A stretch of 64,000 bases of DNA from Liolophura sinensis (taxonomy: Eukaryota > Mollusca > Polyplacophora > Chitonida > Chitonidae): positions 20,881,385 to 20,945,384 of the forward strand of contig NC_088295.1 of NCBI RefSeq assembly GCF_032854445.1. Direction: 5' to 3'. A model generated the notes under the pieces. It saw nothing but the letters and a program-made list of their open reading frames with translations, made no database searches and had not been told where the DNA came from. Within the stretch, counting starts at the first letter, position 1; the number at the start of each line of letters is the position of its first letter. The translations under genes were made by a program, and so were the position numbers. Of this stretch, positions 38,301 through 50,874 are shown in pieces.

Positions 38301-38603
38301 ATCTAAGTCCATGGGACACATTATTGTAACTAGTTCATCTCTACTTGTCAGTGAAGACAGCGTTAAAGTTTCTTAGCTCTCCACTCACCCAGTGTGATTA
38401 CACTGTTCCTTTCCATTTTCAGTTCGGACTGGTCAATTGCCCATCTATTGGAGAATTGGAAGTTAACATGTGAGCATGTGCCCTTGACATGCTTTGCAGC
38501 AGAGACTCCTCACCTGGCTGGGTCTAATTTACCTGGTGATCACACCATACATTTGTTGATCATAAAGAAAGTCAACAATCGGGTCACCAAGTCTTTTACA
38601 TGA
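35386..38603 (+). CDS. METTL23: METTL23, arginine methyltransferase-like 23
   Basis: METTL23 is a class I SAM-dependent methyltransferase. The mammalian protein has been reported to dimethylate histone H3 Arg17. Exons 35386-35490, 36335-36439, 36584-36821, 37141-37225 and 38423-38603 join in frame to 714 nt, 237 residues plus TGA. Matches to human METTL23 are MYVWPC and VLAQY, the SAM-binding LGAGTALPGVVAAKCGA (motif I), LSDNA, VIGLTWG, VILGSDCFY, DFEDI, then STYQ-like CTYQQR and SDWS. The protein carries ~46 residues before the MYVWPC segment, where the human isoform begins. I chose the first ATG (MADCYGG) after the divergent promoter because the frame is open and spliced in phase. Its 3' end converges on the minus-strand H15 gene. 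Confidence 0.94.
36035..36140 (-). mobile_element. SINE fragment in METTL23 intron 1
   Basis: The sequence AGAATATTACACTTATACTA, CAGCCAGCATTAGGGTGGGA, GGAAACCAAGCAGAGC and GACCATCCACAGGTTTG is the minus orientation of the SINE body. It lacks the head and tail. Confidence 0.65.
36938..37003 (+). repeat. 18-bp tandem repeat, about 4 units
   Basis: The unit GATGTATAACAACACA (with one GATGCATAAC variant) repeats about four times in METTL23 intron 3. It is a short minisatellite without coding meaning. Confidence 0.85.
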
Positions 38604-38884
38604 AATGTATTAGCGGTCTCTCACATCAGTTTCTTGTCAGAACAAAAAAGACAAAAAAAATCTAATTTAAATTTCCTAATAATATAATGTCAGAATTTTG
38701 TTTTTAAATTAAAAAAAAAAATACTATGTGATTTGTCATTCATCATTTACATTTTGAATAGTGTGTTTATATTCCATACTCGGAACCATTTCATTGGTAT
38801 TAAGGTCGTGTCAATTATCAGGTCGGACAAATTACCCATTATAAAATGAACATTACATTGTAACCATCTCTTAACATGATGCGC

Positions 38885-39155
38885 AGGTTCAAGAAGCTTA
38901 TCCACTGCCGACAGAGCTGGTTAACGAGCCAACGCGACGTTTAAAACCCAGAAACCTCTTACTAATGTGGACCCTGTGAGCTGAAGTCCAGTTCACGCTG
39001 GCTTCCTCTCTGGCCGTACGTGGGAAGGTTTGTCAACCTGCAGATGGTCATAGGTTTCCCCCAGGCTCTGTTCAATTTCCTCCCACTATAATGCCGACCA
39101 CCATTTTATCAGTGAAATATTCTTGCGGCTTAAAGCAGCAGTCAAATAAGTAAAT
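38885..39155 (+). mobile_element. tRNA-headed SINE copy, near full length
   Basis: It carries the B-box-like GAGCTGAAGTCC, TTCACGCTGGCTTCCTCTCT, GGCCGTACGTGGGAAGG, CAACCTGCAGATGGTCA, CCTCCCACTATAATGCC and GTGAAATATTCTTG. It ends with a degenerate AGTCAAATAAGTAAA tail. Same family and orientation as 20525-20771. Confidence 0.75.
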
Positions 39156-41277
39156 GTCTGCTGTCGCATGGTCCTTAGTGACAGAAAGCTGTTGATACAT
39201 GGGTGGCTGTTGGCACAACCTTACGTTCAGTGAAGATGTCATCTTTCACCAATATGGCATGCAATCTACGCAGCACAGGCTTCATCCATCCATACAACAG
39301 ATGCGGTCATATATAAAGTGAAAAATTCTGGGATATGTCTGAGCAAAAATCCTGTTCACATCTAGTCCCAACAGTGAATTCTGTGGACTTATGTACAATA
39401 TACATGTGTCACCAAGTAGGCCCTAGCTCACAGGCTTTGCCTGGAAATTTACTTGTTTGGGTTTTCCGGTCATACACACAAATGTATCTCCGCTATATGA
39501 TGGTAATCTGGCATACGGGTGGAACTATCTTTCCGCATGAAACCACATATTTCTGACAGACGTCCATATTTTAATTGGTTCAAGCCTACATAGAACAGCT
39601 GGAGTACAACTCCAGTGAAGTAGCAGCGTTTGTCCACATAGACAAATTGCTTAGGATCCAGCGGAATGGTCGAGTTGAGAGTGTACAGCAAAAACTGGTG
39701 CACGGCAACTTTCACAAAACTTTGAAAGTCATATCTCTCATAACTTTGTCTTGGTTATAGTGTTGTTAGGCGACATCATTTACAAAGTTATGAACAATTG
39801 ATTCCCAAAGTTTTGTGAAATAGGGCCCTGGATGACAGCCCTTCATAGTCTTCAACCAGCCACTGCCAAACCTGACTTCACACCGTGTCCCTTGTTACAC
39901 TGACTCTTCAAATTGATAGAATCTAGTAGCTAAAGGAAAACAGGACAAATCTATTTCATAAGCCACATTCACATAATGGAATTTGGTTGAGCTTACTTGC
40001 CTTCAGCAAGGCGTCGCGGTGAAGTAGCACTAGATAAAAGAACAGTGGAAATCCGTCCTGCAACAAGTAGGCACATTATATGCACTCTAAGGATAACTCC
40101 TTCGTCATATGACTGAAAAATTGTTAAGTACGACATTAAACCCCAAGCACTCACTCGCTCATACTGGAATTTGTTAATGGTATGAAACGGAGTTTGTCTT
40201 ATTTCTATTAGCATCATTATATCCTGTGAATGAGGCTTCATGTGCTCCAGTGAAAGGATGTTGCCTTTATATCATGTACACATTGTCAGAGAGGCCATTC
40301 ATGCAGATTCCAAATTTGCTTTTCATAATTTTTAGGTCTTTTTCTTCTTTTTGTTTTTTTTTTCTTTCACAGTGAATAAGTAGCAAAGAACATTGTGGAT
40401 GTAGGATGAAGAAGTGACAACAGATTCTTTATAGCTGCAAAACATAGTTACATTTATGCAAATATCGCAATATGATGTTTAGCAATATGGTCCAAAAATC
40501 CACTATAGAAGCACAATCTTTATTTGTATTTAATTCACTAAAGAAAAATGTACAAAAATTAGGAAAACTTTATTTGTATTCATCATGAAATGGCCTACTG
40601 ATAAAGTATACTTAATTAAAAGGTAGTATGTTCTTTTAAATGAAAAGTGCTGCAATATTCCACCTTTAATTACTGTAAAAAAAGACAAACGACTTGGTTA
40701 GATTTATAGGTGCTGATGTATCAAGCCAGTAAATAAGACTTCTCAGATGTAGACTTTACATCTTAACAGAAAATGTGAATCAAAATTTCTGCTTCAATAC
40801 TACACGTATAGCTACAAGTTGTATATAACAGGAGTTGACAAGTCAGATCCAAAACTATGCCACCTCTATTGAAATCCAATTCTTGAACAGTAAAAACCAA
40901 GTGAAGCAGACACAAAACACAGACAACTATGCCCCTTGACTTAGGCATGTCTGATACAAGTACTGGACTTACATGGACATGATAGTACAATAGAGTTGGT
41001 AAACTTGATAAAAACCATAGCAGATATAAGATATTCTGGTAATGTTACCAGGTAAAAAAATCACAAGGCGTATGCAACAAACAGCAAACTATGATATGAT
41101 TCTGTCCAAAATTACTTATTCTACACAATTCAGTTCTTTTACTGGTACCACAAATACACTCTTCAGCACAAAAATCTTAACCAACAGTATTATCTTGGTG
41201 CACAAGTCAAATGGTAGTGTGTATACAATAATGACACACGAGAAATGGACACAATATGTAGGTGTCCTACCTGACAA

Positions 41278-41302
41278 ATACACACATACACACACACACA
41301 AA
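41278..41302. repeat. CA dinucleotide microsatellite
   Basis: A short (CA)n run interrupted by one TA. It lies in the likely 3' UTR of the minus-strand H15 gene. Confidence 0.85.
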
Positions 41303-42158
41303 TAGTTGAGAACCGATCATACCAACAACAGTTATGGTAAGAATTTTACAGAATCCTCTAACACTAGTTACCATGAACATGTTGTAAATAAAGTCTATTT
41401 TCATACTACCAGCAGTCGAGCAGTAATAATAATTATAATAAAACATGTATGTTCCAGTTACATGATATAAAAGAGAAAGAATGTTCAGGTTTGATTATCT
41501 TGATGACAAAAACGAAATGAATAAAATGAAAAACTTGAGATTAAAACTTGGTGTATGAATGATAGAAACAATTCAACAGAAAAATCAATGGTAAAAGCAG
41601 ATAAAATGCTCAAAAGAATTCACTATAGCACCAGGCATTACAAAGAAATTTCCATCATAAAAAGTTACTCGATCAAATGGTGAAGAAATGCACATCAAGG
41701 CTTGCGCAGTAAACGTTAACACATGGACAACATTTACACACCCATGCATATGCTACCTATACCTAATCAAACCGTACATTTCACCGCAGCTACAGTAACC
41801 TGTTTAAATTGACAATATCTGTCCTGCAGTCCACTGTTTGCTTATGATATTTGAATGAGTTACATTAATGTTGATGAATCAAAAATCTACAAGATTATCA
41901 TCCAACCTCTGCCTACATAATTGTGTACGTAATTATGTACATAATTATATAACTAAGACAGTTTTATGCAGTTAACAATCGTTAAGTTTTCTGACCTTTC
42001 TGTTCCCACCTGTAATCAATGTGACCATCATATGATCAAGACTACACAAAGCATAACATGACAACATGTGAGTTTAGGCTGCTGAGTCACAGCACTGACC
42101 ATCGGATTACTTCAGACACATTTTGGCCACACAAGCCACGTGTACATTTCGTCCTGGT

Positions 42159-45100
42159 TCAACGACGCTTCTTGTTGCTTTTTTTGGAGGATTTTTTGGA
42201 GGACTTACTGGGTTTGTCTTTCTTTTCTTCCTCATCATCTGAGTGATACAGTTTGCGTCTGGATGTGACCTCCCCTTCCTCCTCAGAGGAAGTGTACAAT
42301 GGTTCTGCACGCGTCTTTTTTGAAGAGCTTTTTCTTGATTTGGGCTTGGCTGGCAATTCTTCTCCCTCAGACAGACTTTCATCTTCGTCATAATATCTTT
42401 TATCTCGCTTTTTTCTTCTTATTTCCCCCTCATCTTCGGAGTCGGTGTACAGTGCCCTTCTCCTGGAAGAGCTCCCCTTTACCTTCCTCGTCTGCTCCTC
42501 CCTCTCAGAGTCCCCCTCATCTTCCTCGTAATCCATACGTGACTTCTTGCTGGGTGACCTTGACTTGGGCTCTTGTTCCTCCTCATCAGACAACTCACCC
42601 TCTCTGTGTGAAGATTTCAGCTTGCGGCGCCTCTTGGACGCTGACTTCCCAGATGGAGATTTGCCTTTCTTGGACGCCTGTTTCCTTTTCTTGGCAGGTT
42701 TTTCCTCTATACCTTCTTCTTCCTCCTCTTCCTTTTGTAACATGGGTGCTTTCCTGCTTGGCTTAGATGGGGTGCTGGCTTTCGGCTTGAATTTTCCACC
42801 CTTACTAGACTTGTTAATAGTTTTGGACCCAGGTTGCTGTCTAGAGGATTTGGACCCACCTCGTGAAGCTGTCTTCTTTGGTGTGTATTCCAAAGGATCA
42901 TCCTCTTCAGACTCTTCTTCACTTTCTGATGTAAGCTTCCTTCTGCGAGACTTACTGGCTGACTTCTCAGTCCTAGATTTAGAGCGTTTGGGGGATTCTT
43001 CAACCTCACTTTCATTCTCATCTTCCTCTTTGTAGCTGACCTTTCTTTTGCGTTTCTTTGGTTTTGTGGATTTGTGTGGGGAAGTGTAGCTGATAAAGTC
43101 TGGCTGTCTGCCCTTAGCAGCAGCTACTCTTCCCATGCCTCTTCTTTTACTTGGACGTACTTTATACAGTGGCTCCACTTGTACTTGAGTAACTTCCTCG
43201 ATATCCTCCTCAATGTCACTGTCCTCCTCACCTCCCAACCAGCTTGGACAGGGTGTGAATGGCTCAGCCAGCTGAAAGCTTCCTGTGCCACCAATTCCAG
43301 ACAGCCGTCTGAAAATAACAAGTTCCAGGTCAAAGACAGACATTACATCATTATCTCTGTAGGTGATTACAAAAGTTCTTTTATTGATTGACAACGCACA
43401 GATTATAACTACTCCCAAAAAATAGATTTGATAGCACGGCTGTCAAAGATCTTACCTGGAGGAAACACACGAAATCAGAACTTCAGCTCCGTACATAAAT
43501 TACCTTTTTTAGATACCACTGTCCATCCTAACATTACCTTAAAATGGATTCTAATACACTAAAGAAGCTGTTCTGAATTTTGTAATTTACAATAATTAAC
43601 ATGCATTACACACATGATATTGTAAGATACTACATTTCACATTTATCTTCAGCAATTCCAATACTCTGTGCACAAAACACATCAACTATATTTTCTTTCC
43701 ATACTTGAGCTAAATACATGTAGTACTTTTGGGACAGAACCCTTAACATTCCTTTAATTGTTATTGGACACCATCACTCAGGATATGACATTAGCTCCAA
43801 CTGTACTTCATACTGGGGAGCTCAAAATACATTGATGGCAAGAGATTTAGTGAAGATTCTTGTGTCGCCATTTTGCCACAAATTCCTCACAAAAAATGTT
43901 TATTATATTCAATTGATGAAAAAGTAGTTTGAGATATATTTTACAAACCTCTCTATCTTTGTGTTTGCCACTCCATCTGGGTATTCGTAACCACTGAAGG
44001 CTGACCATTTTCTGACCTTTATAGATTACACTCCCCTCTCACTAGAAATCTTCTAACAAAACCACCATGCTCAATGCACACTTTATGAGAACAACAATTT
44101 AAAGGATGTAGTATTATTATTATGGACACTTACATGATCTTGCCAGTCCTTTCTGCTTTTTCAAGGGCCCTCTTGAAATGGTATGGTCGTTTATCAATAT
44201 TGAAATTAGGATGATATTCTATGATGTACTGCTTCAATAGGTTGACTGAAGATTGCTTGGGTTCATGGCAAGCCAGAATGGCCAAACATATCATGTCTTC
44301 AAGTGTTGTGCCTGCAAAAACATCAATCAAAAACTAACTGTCAAACAAACAATTTTTAGCACTGAAATTCATCACAAGGTATACAAGGTATTTACTAGAA
44401 TACTCTGCTCACCTCAGATATATCTGCATGTCTTCCAATCCTACACACACTGACAAGAGACAAATGAGTGAATTTCACAACATATTTATATCACCGGAGT
44501 TTTACACCATACTCAGAATAATGGCTTAATGAAATCAATCAGGGCCTGGGGGCCAATTCCACAAAGCAATTTCTGACTCAGAGTCAAAATTTAAAACCTG
44601 GTCATAATGTTAAGCTTTTGGTATTGCAGGTTGTAAATTTGTAACATTTGTTATCAGATACCATTTATGAAATGGTCAACATTTTAGTTTCCAGAGCCAC
44701 AGGAAGACTGCTAAGTAGTATTTCAAATTCTGACTGAAGTCAGAAATGGCTACGTGGAATTACCACCCAGCAGGTAGGGCCTGCCAAACTGCCAGGTACA
44801 TCATAACATTGGGCCTCATGGACCGGTCATATTTTTCAGAATTACTTCAGAAGGCTGAAAATACTATGGCCATCTTTGCATTAAATTTCAGTGCAAACAC
44901 AGCACTGACTTTTCTGGTGGAAGAGCAGAGGAAAACCTGCCTGGATATGACCATGGTAGAGTGGAAGTAAGCAGGCAACTTACATTTCAGAGGATTGATG
45001 TCATCCACCTGTAGTCTGAAGGAGCCGGAAGAGCCTGTACCAGTCACCTGTTCCCACAGTCCTTTCTCACAACCATTCAGCAATGTCTTCTTAAAACTAA

Positions 45101-48100
45101 AACAAAACTGCATGTTACAGATTTATAAACAACAATCATACATCAATAAAACAACCCTAACTGTTTATTATATGATTATTCCTCAGCAAAAGTTAGTTAT
45201 TCGGTTGTACAAGAGTAATACATAAAGCAAGCTTGTTGCTACATAAACCCACTACAATGCTGCTACTCACTTGGCCTCCAAGTCCACAGATGGGAAGTAT
45301 TTCTGAATGTACTTCTTAATTTTCAAACTGGAAGCATCTTTGGGCTCACACATAAATGTCATGGCCATAGGAAAGACATCATCTATAGTCCTTGGGTCCA
45401 CATGACGAGACACCCCATGAAAAGTCCGAGGTCTTGGCTTCCTCTTTGCTGTTAAACAGAAAAAAGCTTAATCAGACACTGAAAATTATTCAATCTCCTT
45501 TATTTCAGATCCACCCAGAAAGTTGCTTACTGTCAATGAACAGCCATAAAAATTACACAAGTGAGTGTGAGACAGTTCCATTGAAGGATTTAACAGCTTT
45601 TTGTGTCCGAAACCTGAAAATAGTACTTTGCTATTTTCAGCTGGTTGCTTTAGAAACTTGAAACAGGGTTCATACAGCACAATACATGTGCTTGATAAAT
45701 TCCAAGTCTTTCCAGGGCCTTTTCAAGATTAACTGACCCTCAACACTGTGTAGTTCTGGCCACATTTTGGCAGACATTGGATCATTTAGCCAATTGCAAA
45801 TATTTTGCACTGCTATTGTGCATTAACAAAATAACAACCAATTAAAATCTTGCTCCACTTAAACCTCAAGAACCTGACACCCCAAAACAAGCAGTTTAAA
45901 ATCTTTTTGTCACTTTAATCCAAAGAAATTTGAATTTCCAAGAAATTCAAAGGCCTGCACATAAATTCCATAACATTCAAGGCCTAGAAATTTCACGACT
46001 TCCAAGAATTTTTCAGGGCTGTATGAACCTGTTGAAATTTTATGTATTTTGACCAGAAATTTGATGGAAACAGCCAGAGTTTAAAAAAGAACCTAGTTCA
46101 CCTCAATATGAAACTGCATGCAAAATATGAAACCTTTACCTGAAGCCGTTTGACACAGAACACTATCCTTTTGGCATAACAACATACTGATGGGATAAGA
46201 GCCATAAAAGACTACATGGTCATTCATAAAGAACATCTTGCCTATCAAACAACCCTTTTCAATCAAAAACATTCTCTGTCAGGAGAGAATATAAATCGTG
46301 AGAAACTAACATATCAATTACATGAACGTTTTTTCTTCTTAGACTTTTTGGAGTCTTTCTTCTCCTCTTCGCTTGCACCTTCTTCTCCCTTGCCGTTCAC
46401 ATCCTGTAGAAATAACACAACAAATACTACTAAATACTTTCTACTATACTTACTAAGTACCATACTACACTTTGATATCCTGGTATTGCATCAAAGAAAA
46501 CTGTGATTGGTATTCTGGAGAACAAATTTATTTATTTGTTTCATTGAATGTTTTACGCAATACTCTAGAATAATTCACTTATATGATGGCAGTCAAAAAC
46601 CATGGTGGGAAGAGCTACCGCGCTAACCACTTGGTCATGGAGGTCCTTTCTGGAGAACTATGGCCTATGGTATATAACAGCATATGCATGATGTACTTAA
46701 ACGAAAACAGGAGTACTACCTCAGGTACGCACTCTACCAGTATGAATATCATGTAATACCTTCTCCTCCTTTGTCTGCCCATCTTTCGCTTCCTCGCCTT
46801 CTTTGCCGCCCTCCCCGTCCTTTACTCCATTTTCACCACCTTCCTTCTCTTTTCCACCTTCATCTGGTTTCTTGGTTTTCTTCTTCTTTTTCTTTTTTTC
46901 ATCCTCCTCATCTTCTGGGTAGTCACCTGGCAGGCGGTAATATCCGGACATCCCCATACCTTTTACCTGGTCACAACAACATATGAACCTCGATCACCAC
47001 GATGTTATTTATTTATTTATTTATTGGATTGGTGTTTTACGCCATAATTAATAAGATGTCACATGATAGCAGTCAGCATTGTGGTAGAAGCCAGCATTAC
47101 GGTTGGAGGAAACCAGGCACAGCCTAGTAAAAACCATCCACAGGTTTCTGCCAGACCTTCCCATGATCTCATCATGAAACTATACATAAATTTTTTTAAT
47201 ATGAAATCATTATCGGAAGTGGTTTGATTTCTACTGCAATCCTGTCACTGACACTGAGCCATTTCCAATCAGTTGCGATGGAAACCAGAAATTTGATTAA
47301 AACAACCATAGTTTCAACAGGAATCCAGTTTCCCTAATATATAAACCTACATACCCAATTTAAAATCTATATCTGAGGCGGTTTAACATCTACTGTCAAT
47401 ATGTCACGGGAACTTGGCTGTCAGCCCCAGCTTAAATATTTATTTATTTCAATGTTACAGAAGAATTTTTCACTTTTATGATAATGAGTTAAATCTGACT
47501 GCGAGGGTAAACCACCAAACTTTGGCAAGTTACAAACTTACTTTCCCTTGTGTGATACACGTATGCACACCCTGTACTTGGAAGATAACTGACATAAAAA
47601 TGTTAAAATAGCCACACAAGCTTATTGTCACCAAGACCTCAGAAGTAGTGAGACTGGGGTAATCTACCAAACCTCTTTAGTTGGGAAGGGAGTGTGGGTG
47701 ATACTGAGTGTCTATCCAAGGAAACTTGTTCAGACCTGTCACAACAACACTTACAGGGTAGATCAGATCTGAGATCTGTTTCATTCTTCCCAGATTAACT
47801 TTTGGAAATAATGTATCTGTGTCCATTTCGTCCATTTACTAATCTAAAACTCGGTCTTTTTGAGCGTGCTGTCCTCAACATGTCAAAGCTCTATTGTACA
47901 AAAGTACACGTTCGTTTCCTTTAGTCTTACAGCAATTCTGACTTCATATCACCTAGTTATCCGTGAAATCCATAACACCACTGTTAACAAAAATGTACCT
48001 GTCATGTCAAAAGCAAGCCTAACTTTGCTGACCGCCGTTTTCAATTTAAGTCAGCCGCACTCTACGCTTGGAAAAAAGATTATAATAATGAACAAAAAAT

Positions 48101-50874
48101 AAACAAATGTTGTGAAAAGAAAATGATCTTAATTTTTAGAAAAGCAGAGGAGTTCGCTCTTGAAATGGAGACATAGGATTCAAAAAAGGTTGTTTACAAA
48201 GTTCAGCTGCTGTCCACGTGGATATGTCAGTTATATTTGGATTACTTGTGACCGCATAATGAGGTGACAGAGTTACCTTAAAGTTATGGAAAACCTGTCT
48301 TATTCACGTACACTTTTGACACTTTGAGGACAACGCAGGTGACAGGAGCAAGTTCCAGGTTTGTGAATATAACAACACAGAGTGGTTAATGTGGAAGCTA
48401 AGCTGCATACATGGCCAACCAATCTCAGAGCTAAGAATACATGTATGTACTTACCAGCTCAACATATCCAAATCTGACTGCTCTCTCAAGAGCAACTTTC
48501 AGGTAGGCTGGTCTCAGATCCAGTCTCAAAGCTGGATATTTGGCAATGATGTAGTGCTTGATCCACACAAAGCGTAAGCCTTTTTTCTGTCATAATTGTC
48601 AAGGGAATTAACAACTATGTGTAAAACCTCAGATGAAGATTATATAGTTTAGATACACTATAATCCACTTGAGTGAAGGATGATTAACACATTCTACACA
48701 AAGTTTATAAAAAGGATACAGGACTGCCCCCTTCTTTCAGAGCTTCAATTATTATGTCTTTCATCTTATGATGTAAGGACTCTGTCTTCTTTGTTTCCTT
48801 CTTCTTTTTCTCTGACACAAGTCCTTTATAGTCTGAACCCTCCTTAATAAGATACCTTTTTCCTCCAAGAACGTTACTCAGTTGCTGCAGCGTGAAAAAA
48901 TCATTATTAACACATGTAAACATGGAAGAGATCGACCATCGAAGAAGTGTATATACCTGTAAAAAAAAGTCACTTTATAAAATGAAAGATTGAATGAATG
49001 GATGAATTTCTTTATTTACTTGATTGGTGTTTTACACCATACTCAAGAAACTCAAGAATAATGAATGAATGATTAAGGCCTAATGCCACATTGGTGTTAT
49101 GTCAGCAATATCATGGTGAGAGGAGATTAAAACCAGGAAACAGTTACAGCTTTCCATATCAGAAAGATAACATATTAAAACAGAACAAAAAGGAAAAAAG
49201 ATAATTTTTAAAATCAGTCAAATAAGAGAACTCATCTATAGTTCAAAAACTGAATACAGTTTGTATACAACATCCTAATTTAAAAGTATTTCTGAAATAA
49301 TTCTTTACAGCCGTAACAGAAACACTGAAGGGTCTATTCTGTTCACACACGCACAAGAGAGACTAAGGCTAGTCACCAAGCTTGTCTAAAGGGCCAAGGT
49401 GCTGCAGTCCTTTTCACCCAGGAGACTTCACATGGGTTTCAGTCAATGAAACATTTGCAAATGGTGCACTGCATGCATGTAGCTCAGACATGATCACAAT
49501 GTAAAACTGATAAATCCAAAGTCTGTAAATGTGGGAACAATGGAAAAATTTACTTCTACTTGAGCCAAACAGAAAAATTAAATCAAACATTAACACCACA
49601 ATACTTTCCATACTCTCACAATATCTTCTTTCGAAATTGCTTTCAGGGACATTACATTTTCACAAAACCAAAGAACATCCTTTCCCACATAATCCAACTT
49701 CCTTAGGGAATCTCAAACATCTACTCACTCTGTTGAAGGGGGTAAGCTCAAGGACATTTATCCCTTGAAGAATACAGTTTTGTTTGTAGAATTCATACAT
49801 CTTTCGTCCACTTAGATACCCATCTTCCATGGGTTCAAAGTTTTCCTTTAGCCTGTAAAACACATCAAAATGGACATCTCTAGTTTAACAAGATGAATTA
49901 CAATCAGACAGTGTATTTGAATAAGATTCACACAGCATATCACACAGATATTCAACTCTTCCACCCAAAATAATGACTGCCATCATGTAAGTGGAAAATT
50001 CTTGAGGCGTTTGACAATTAGTCAGTCAGTCAAATATATTGAGGCCTAACGGTAATAACCAGATTTTTACATGTTCGATGGGCCAAACTATACCCAGCAA
50101 TCACAAGTCTCTCATAGGGTCAATGTAGCCTCTAAGTACCAGGGTCCTCCTTTCTTTGGTTTTCAAAATATGAGTAAATTACCTAATAACATATCCAGAG
50201 ACATGCATCGTGCAAGACACACAGGCAGACCACGAACACTTCCAGTATTGAAACATGCGCAGCTAAGAAGAGATAGAGGGTACTGCACAATGAAAGTCGA
50301 ATAGCACAAATACTTTTCGAGTGAGAGGTGAAATGATAACCCACAAAACGTGAAGTGCCTATCATTAACTTATGGACTGACATATACTCACCAAACAGAT
50401 GCACACATGGACGATTATCAATTTTATATGCCTAAAATATGCACAAATGACAATCACCACACACACTCTATGTAAGTTGTACGTAAGTTTTATGATTATT
50501 TTTATGGTGTTCATAACCTTCAGTCTTGTCCCATTTCAACTTTAAATCCAGAGGTTGACCTGAGTAATAAATGTTCATACTGGATTCAACATTTTATGAT
50601 AACCTTATATTTAGCACATATTTTCTCACCATTCCGTTAGCTGCAGTTCTGCAAGTGGCACTGTTCTTTTACGTTTAGCATCCAGAATCGTATCCACATC
50701 AACACGTGAGGTCAATAATCTGCCGTCACCTCGGTCACTCCTCTTCTTACTCTTTATGTCATGTCTGTGTTTGTCACTCTGGGCCGTGTCCCCCTCTACA
50801 GGTGTACTATCCACCTCATTTTCAGCAGACCAGTTGCTGGCTGTCAGTTTCTTCAGGCTTATTGCACTTGGCAT
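42159..50874 (-). CDS. RFX-like winged-helix plus triple linker-histone (H15) chromatin protein
   Basis: Ten coding exons in transcript order: 50630-50874, 49729-49852, 48720-48884, 48455-48586, 46760-46966, 46322-46403, 45271-45448, 44984-45096, 44134-44311, 42159-43308. They join in frame to 2574 nt, 857 residues plus TGA. Residues ~77-150 resemble the RFX DNA-binding fold: LTEWLKENFEPMEDGY, then RKMYEFYKQNC, then FNRQLSNVLGGKRYLI. Three H15 winged helices follow at ~160-237 (MKDIIIEALKEG, IKHYIIAKYP, ending SGYYRLPG), ~339-406 (IKKYIQKYFP, GTGSSGSFRLQ) and ~417-488 (LKQYIIEYHPNF, GIGGTGSFQL). Lys/Glu-rich linkers separate domains 1 and 2. The last ~370 residues are Ser/Lys/Glu-rich with many S-D/E-E clusters, CK2-like. 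Triple H15 recalls HP1BP3, which binds HP1 and linker DNA. The RFX-like part is not something I know in HP1BP3. A nuclear DNA-compacting role is inferred. An acceptor at 50885 implies an upstream 5' UTR exon. Confidence 0.85.
45664..46031. mobile_element. Non-autonomous DNA transposon with terminal inverted repeats and 6-bp target duplication
   Basis: The left end CAGGGTTCATACAGC (45664 on) is mirrored by GCTGTATGAACCTG at 46018-46031. Both sides are flanked by TTGAAA (45658-45663 and 46032-46037), a clean target-site duplication. The 368-bp body has GGCCTTTTCAAG on one side and inverted AAGGCCTAGAAATTTC-type words on the other, with no coding frame. It sits in the intron between the exons at 46322-46403 and 45271-45448. 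The superfamily is not assigned. Confidence 0.8.
46520..46645 (-). mobile_element. SINE copy, short internal deletion
   Basis: The tail (TTTATTTATTTGTTTCATTG) is followed by body words TTCACTTATATGATGGCAG and GGTGGGAAGAGC. It ends in the complement of a tRNA-like head, ACCACTTGGTCATGGAGG. The head appears fused close to the body, so this is an internally shortened copy in an H15-gene intron. Confidence 0.65.
46990..47170 (-). mobile_element. SINE copy, 5'-truncated
   Basis: Starts TTATTTATTTATTTATTTAT, then GGATTGGTGTTTTACGCC, then GGTTGGAGGAAACCAGGC and CCATCCACAGGTTTCTGCCA. This is the minus orientation of the common SINE. It lies 25 bp from the acceptor side of H15-gene exon 5 (46760-46966). 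Confidence 0.75.
47436..47530 (-). repeat. Second SINE-like variant
   Basis: TTTATTTATTTCAATGTTAC, then TTTTTCACTTTTATGATAAT, then GGGTAAACCACCAAACTTTG. It matches the variant at 54535-54650. Confidence 0.5.

Larger units (their letters stand above)
38604..42158. other. Convergent 3' region between METTL23 and the H15 gene
   Basis: This probably includes the METTL23 3' UTR at the left and a long 3' UTR of the minus-strand gene at the right. Minus-strand AATAAA signals (seen as TTTATT) occur near 40510 and 40570. A SINE lies at 38885-39155 and a CA repeat near 41280. No coding gene is supported. Confidence 0.55.

Noticed and set aside
42299-43035. Two long plus-strand open frames opposite the last H15-gene exon
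   Set aside because: They are antisense shadows of the Lys/Glu/Ser-rich tail, giving Ser/Leu/Phe-rich translations.
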